Shown in pieces: positions 47,093 to 48,916 of a stretch of 48,916 bases of DNA; position 1 is the stretch's first letter, and each line of letters opens with the position of its first letter. Position numbers and translations under genes: made by a program. This stretch comes from Pseudomonadales bacterium (GTDB lineage: Bacteria > Pseudomonadota > Gammaproteobacteria > Pseudomonadales > Azotimanducaceae), in contig JADHNI010000023.1 of assembly GCA_016779585.1 (NCBI GenBank), forward strand, positions 1 to 48,916, read 5' to 3'. The notes beneath the pieces were generated by a model, which saw nothing but the letters and a program-made list of their open reading frames with translations, did no database searches and was not told where the DNA came from.

Positions 47093-48232
47093 ATGGCAAA
47101 ACGAGATTACTACAAAGTACTGGGCGTTGAACGCGATGCCTCAGAACAGGCAATCAAGAAAGCGTATCGTCGTCTTGCCATGAAGTACCATCCGGATCGA
47201 AACCCGGATGACGACGACGCAGAAGCCAAGTTCAAGGAAGCCAGTGAGGCGGCCGAGGTGCTGCTCGATTCCGAAAAGCGCCAGGCATATGACCAGTTTG
47301 GTCATTCTGCCGTGGATGGCTCCGGAGCGGGTGGTTTTGGTGGCTTCAGTGGGGCTGGTGGCAGTTTCAGCTCCATCTTTGAAGACGTATTTGGTGACAT
47401 CTTTGGCGGTGCCGGGGGTGGTGGTCGTCGTGGTGGACCCTCTCGAGGCGCTGACCTGCGTTATGTCCTGACCCTGGATCTCGAAGAAGCTGTTCGCGGC
47501 TGTAATCCGAAAATCAAGGTGCCGACGCTCGTTGAGTGTATGGAGTGCCTGGGTTCGGGTGCCGAGAAAGGCACAACAGCCACTGATTGTATACAGTGCG
47601 GTGGCATGGGTCAGATATCGGCGAGGCAAGGTATATTCTCGATCCAGCAAACCTGCCCGCGCTGCCGCGGCCAGGGCAAGATCATTACGGACCCGTGCAA
47701 GAGCTGTAATGGCCAGGGACGCGTCCAGGAACAGAAGACACTTTCGGTCAAGGTTCCCCCTGGTGTCGATACGGGTGACCGAATCCGTCTTGCAGGCCAG
47801 GGGGAGGCAGGTTCCATGGGCGGACCCTCCGGCGACCTCTATGTGCAGGTTGAAGTCCGTGACCATGATATTTTCACGCGCCACGGCGAACATCTCTATT
47901 GTGATGTACCCGTCAGCTTCGTGGACGCCGCTCTGGGTGGCGAGCTGGAAGTTCCGACACTGGATGGCCGGGTAAATCTCAAGATCCCTGCGGAAACGCA
48001 AACCGGCAAACAGTTCCGACTTCGAGGCAAGGGTGTCAACGTGACCCAGGTTCGCGGTGGCGGAACCGGCGACCTTTACTGTCGTGTCATTGTTGAGACG
48101 CCGGTCAACCTGACGAACAAGCAAAAGGACCTGCTGCGCGAGTTTGCTTCCCAGACGAACGAAAAGCAGCGTCCACAGCAAACGGGCTGGTTCGACAGGG
48201 TGAAACACTTCATCGATTCGCTCACCGACTAA
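47093..48232 (+). CDS. dnaJ: Chaperone protein DnaJ (Hsp40)
   Basis: Delivers substrates to DnaK and stimulates its ATPase. The J domain has the HPD motif at 33-35, followed by a Gly/Phe-rich segment (about 75-120, [13 protein letters not shown]). The zinc domain has four CxxCxGxG repeats: [24 protein letters not shown] and CKSCNGQG. The C-terminal substrate-binding region includes [12 protein letters not shown] and [20 protein letters not shown]. At 379 residues it matches E. coli DnaJ. Its start follows the inverted-repeat element by 18 bp, which could influence the DnaK:DnaJ ratio. Confidence 0.97.
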   Translation: MAKRDYYKVLGVERDASEQAIKKAYRRLAMKYHPDRNPDDDDAEAKFKEASEAAEVLLDSEKRQAYDQFGHSAVDGSGAGGFGGFSGAGGSFSSIFEDVFGDIFGGAGGGGRRGGPSRGADLRYVLTLDLEEAVRGCNPKIKVPTLVECMECLGSGAEKGTTATDCIQCGGMGQISARQGIFSIQQTCPRCRGQGKIITDPCKSCNGQGRVQEQKTLSVKVPPGVDTGDRIRLAGQGEAGSMGGPSGDLYVQVEVRDHDIFTRHGEHLYCDVPVSFVDAALGGELEVPTLDGRVNLKIPAETQTGKQFRLRGKGVNVTQVRGGGTGDLYCRVIVETPVNLTNKQKDLLREFASQTNEKQRPQQTGWFDRVKHFIDSLTD

Positions 48233-48250
48233 ACACGTTACAATCGCCCC

Positions 48251-48916
48251 ATGAGTGAATTTGTGACGAAAGTCGGGGTCGTAGGCGCGGCCGGAAAAAT
48301 GGGCAAAACCCTGGTCGAGCTGATTCAGGGATCTGAACTACTTACGCTGGCAGCAGCTGTCGAGCAACCGGGCGTACCCGCGATTGGTGCTGACGCCGGC
48401 GAAATAGCGGGTGTCGGTACTGCGGGCGTGGTGGTCGTGGATAATCTTTCCAGTGTCGCCGCAGACATTGATGTCCTGATCGACTTTACGATCGCCCGGG
48501 CCACGGTAGCCAATATGGAGGTTTGCTCGGCGTCAGGTACGGCGATGGTGATCGGTACCACGGGTTTGTCTCCTGACGAGCAGGCCAGGCTCAAAACCAT
48601 CTCGGAGTCCCTCCCGGTGGTTTTTGCCAGTAACTACAGTGTTGGGGTTAACGCCACCTTCCAGCTGGTGGAGATGGCCGCAAAAATTTTTGGCGACTCG
48701 GTCGATGTTGAAATCGTGGAATCCCATCATCGTCACAAGGTCGATGCACCGTCAGGTACGGCGATAACCCTGGGCGAGCGTGTAGCTCGAGGTCTGGGTC
48801 GCAACCTGGAAGAGGTGGCGATTCATGGGCGCCAGGGTCAGACCAATGCCAGGGAACGGGAAACGATTGGTTTTCATGCGATTCGCGGTGGCGAGATCGT
48901 GGGTGAACACACGGTG
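48251..48916 (+). CDS. dapB: 4-hydroxy-tetrahydrodipicolinate reductase, 3' truncated by window end
   Basis: Reduces the DapA product with NAD(P)H in lysine and diaminopimelate synthesis. The first 222 codons are visible without a stop. The nucleotide-binding motif is VGVVGAAGKMGKT (about 8-20), and the catalytic segment ESHHRHKVDAPSGTA shows His159, His160 and Lys163, at the E. coli numbering. TIGTTGLS and SNYSVGVN are also typical. Start is ATG 48251, 18 bp after dnaJ. The dnaJ-dapB order agrees with Pseudomonas. The C-terminal 45 or so residues lie beyond the window. Confidence 0.95.
   Translation, partial: MSEFVTKVGVVGAAGKMGKTLVELIQGSELLTLAAAVEQPGVPAIGADAGEIAGVGTAGVVVVDNLSSVAADIDVLIDFTIARATVANMEVCSASGTAMVIGTTGLSPDEQARLKTISESLPVVFASNYSVGVNATFQLVEMAAKIFGDSVDVEIVESHHRHKVDAPSGTAITLGERVARGLGRNLEEVAIHGRQGQTNARERETIGFHAIRGGEIVGEHTV

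Noticed and set aside
47141..48208. Minus-strand open frame of 355 codons opposite dnaJ
   Set aside because: Fully antisense to DnaJ, with the J domain and four zinc repeats on the plus strand; composition artefact.

Overview
The window reads as a chromosomal segment of a free-living, probably marine, gammaproteobacterium. Evidence is gene order. tRNA-Leu/rnr/rlmB/rpsF/rpsR/(membrane protein)/rplI/dnaB/alr and smpB/ratA/rnfH/bamE/fur/recN/grpE/dnaK/dnaJ/dapB both match the Pseudomonas-type arrangement, and the one-piece tmRNA encodes the tag ANDDNYALAA. A family-level assignment (Halieaceae, Spongiibacteraceae, OM182 or similar) is only a guess. No rRNA operon, phage, complete insertion sequence or CRISPR array is visible. 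Coding density is very high and many genes overlap by a few bases.

Region 1 (1-9.3 kb): tRNA-Leu(CAG) on the minus strand with a strong promoter, then a plus-strand information-processing run: RNase R, RlmB, ribosomal proteins S6, S18 and L9, an unknown membrane protein, DnaB, alanine racemase and RadA. A good sigma70 promoter precedes rpsF. Region 2 (9.3-18.3 kb): ettA (minus), then nrdR-ribD-ribH-nusB-thiL-pgpA, a secreted retropepsin-like protease and ribA on the plus strand; dxs and xseB follow on the minus strand. Riboflavin synthase (ribE), ribB and ispA are absent from places where relatives often carry them. Dxs lacks a loop of about 36 residues.

Region 3 (18.4-36.2 kb) is the accessory part: cytochrome c', a tight minus-strand MFS/beta-galactosidase/cytochrome b561 unit, an M48-TPR lipoprotein, a Nudix hydrolase, an MBL-fold hydrolase, a 2-hydroxyacid dehydrogenase paired with a ThDP enzyme, a membrane-anchored esterase, a degenerate GGDEF protein, ferrochelatase, a class II aldolase, a TauD-type dioxygenase and a carotenoid cleavage oxygenase. 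Several look catabolic, but no complete pathway can be assembled from the window alone.

Region 4 (36.2-48.9 kb): a membrane protein with a cysteine-rich tail, tmRNA next to its partner smpB, an amino-acid/Na+ symporter, ratA-rnfH, bamE, fur, recN, and the heat-shock run hrcA-grpE-dnaK-dnaJ, followed by dapB, which runs off the end. A near-consensus sigma32 promoter sits in front of grpE. A long inverted repeat of a type reminiscent of REP elements lies between dnaK and dnaJ.

I did not find a convincing new multi-gene defence or mobile system. The best leads are the GGDEF protein with a lost active site but intact I-site, the loop-less Dxs, the dehydrogenase/ThDP pair, the dnaK-dnaJ hairpin element, and the membrane protein that carries a signalling-protein tail without a signalling core.
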